The translations under genes and the position numbers were made by a program. Shown here piece by piece: positions 63,184 to 64,000 of a stretch of DNA of 64,000 nucleotides. Each line of letters opens with the position of its first letter. The first letter of the stretch is position 1. The stretch lies in contig JAQZBR010000008.1 of NCBI GenBank assembly GCA_029237775.1, positions 62,001-126,000 on the forward strand, given 5' to 3'. The notes under the pieces are model-generated. The model saw only the letters and a list, made by a program, of their open reading frames with translations, was not told where the DNA came from and did not search any database. This stretch comes from Bacteroidota bacterium (GTDB lineage: Bacteria; Bacteroidota; Bacteroidia; 2-12-FULL-35-15).

Positions 63184-64000
63184 ATGAACGATTTTAACAC
63201 AAAAACAGATATTAACTCCCGCAAACGCTTTACAAAACCAGCACATCCGGCCCAGATCATGGATATCGGAAAAATGCCTCCGCAGGCAGTTGAGCTTGAA
63301 GAAGCTGTTTTAGGTGCATTAATGCTGGAGAAAGATGCATTAACCAATGTAATAGATATTTTAAAGCCTCAGAGTTTTTATAAAGAAGCCCACGAACGTA
63401 TATTCTCCGCTATCGAACGCTTATTCACCCGTTCAGAGCCAGTGGATATTTTAACAGTAACGCAGGAATTAAAAAAAACCGGTGAGCTTGACATCGTTGG
63501 CGGAGCTTATTATATAACTCAATTAACAAACCGTGTCGCTTCTGCCGCTAATGCTGAATTTCATGCAAGGATTATCTCTCAAAAATATATCCAGCGTGAA
63601 CTGATCCGCACATCCAGTGAAACAATAAGAGATGCATATGAAGAAAGCTCTGATGTGTTCGACCTTCTGGACAGAGCTGAAAAGGGCCTGTTTTCCATTG
63701 TTGAAGGAAACATCAGAAAGAATTACGATAAGATGCACACGCTTATCAAAAAAGCTATTGAGCAGATTGAAGTCGCAAAGAACAGGAAAGACGGACTTTC
63801 CGGTGTTCCCTCCGGACTTACGGCATTAGACAGATTAACTTCCGGGTGGCAGAATTCAGATCTTGTTATCATCGCTGCACGTCCCGCAATGGGAAAGACA
63901 GCTCTGGTACTTACAATGGCGCGCAATGCGGCAGTGGAATTTCAAAAGCCTGTGGCTATCTTCTCTCTTGAGATGTCTTCGCTGCAGCTTGTGACACGTT
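63184..64000 (+). CDS. dnaB: Replicative DNA helicase DnaB (5' part)
   Basis: The first 272 residues are visible; the gene runs past the window end. It starts ATG at 63184 (MNDFNTKTD). An N-terminal DnaB domain (about 35-140, P-P-Q-A-V-E-L-E-E-A-V-L-G-A-L-M), a linker helix, and the RecA-like domain with L-I-I-A-A-R-P-A-M-G-K-T-A (Walker A) and F-S-L-E-M-S. DnaB unwinds the parental duplex at the fork. The frame is intact to the edge. Confidence 0.96.
   Translation, partial: MNDFNTKTDINSRKRFTKPAHPAQIMDIGKMPPQAVELEEAVLGALMLEKDALTNVIDILKPQSFYKEAHERIFSAIERLFTRSEPVDILTVTQELKKTGELDIVGGAYYITQLTNRVASAANAEFHARIISQKYIQRELIRTSSETIRDAYEESSDVFDLLDRAEKGLFSIVEGNIRKNYDKMHTLIKKAIEQIEVAKNRKDGLSGVPSGLTALDRLTSGWQNSDLVIIAARPAMGKTALVLTMARNAAVEFQKPVAIFSLEMSSLQLVTR

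Noticed and set aside
1-64000. CRISPR arrays, IS elements, attachment sites and rRNA
   Set aside because: No regularly spaced repeats, transposase or integrase-like proteins or rRNA segments were seen on either strand.

Overview
The window comes from a Bacteroidota chromosome, probably an environmental Bacteroidia lineage in the Sphingobacteriales/Chitinophagales range. The evidence is the TAnnTTTG type of -7 promoter box (several with TTG/TTTG about 19 bases upstream), the near absence of Shine-Dalgarno sites, type IX secretion (T9SS) C-terminal sorting domains, a CcoN-CcoO fusion, DUF4834 and an ImuA-ImuB-DnaE2 cassette. No phage, IS element, CRISPR array or rRNA was seen. The right edge cuts dnaB.

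Layout. 1-12.4 kb is mostly housekeeping: a CPBP protease-like membrane protein, tRNA-Asp, small unknowns, a TlpA-like thioredoxin, a T9SS cargo protein, an M28 peptidase, a DUF721/DciA-like protein with recF, ribH, a phosphoribosyltransferase and aroK. 12.5-17.3 kb holds tRNA-Lys, a TPR/SpoIIE phosphatase, a PAS protein and a second T9SS cargo protein. 17.4-22.9 kb is imuA-imuB-dnaE2, the mutagenic translesion synthesis cassette, with two adjacent perfect inverted repeats on its promoter. 23-41.5 kb is a low-oxygen respiration region: a compact minus-strand run ccoS-ccoNO-ccoQ-ccoP-ccoG-ccoH-SafE-like-PLP decarboxylase-queD-hemN, an orphan paaD, a truncated globin, the copper ATPase ccoI, a PAS histidine kinase, a receiver-CRP hybrid regulator and several small unknown proteins. 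41.8-47.4 kb has a Pyr4-like membrane protein, an NlpC/P60 hydrolase and two tandem TPR/SpoIIE phosphatases. 47.7-64 kb has clpB, a glycosyltransferase, an RMDN-like TPR protein, M1 and M16 peptidases, lipoproteins and the start of dnaB.

The strongest observation is a candidate regulon. Six promoters in 24-41 kb (cco operon, globin, the kinase/regulator operon, paaD, a 35-aa membrane protein operon and a small membrane protein operon) each carry a CRP/FNR-like dyad (TGA-N6-TCA, mostly TGAC at the upstream half). The dyad centre lies exactly 29.5 bases upstream of the first base of the -7 box in all six; five boxes are perfect TAnnTTTG. That is the geometry of a class II activator centred near -41.5. 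The natural candidate regulator is the receiver-CRP hybrid encoded in the middle of the cluster, which would also control its own operon. The assignment is inferred from position and motif only.
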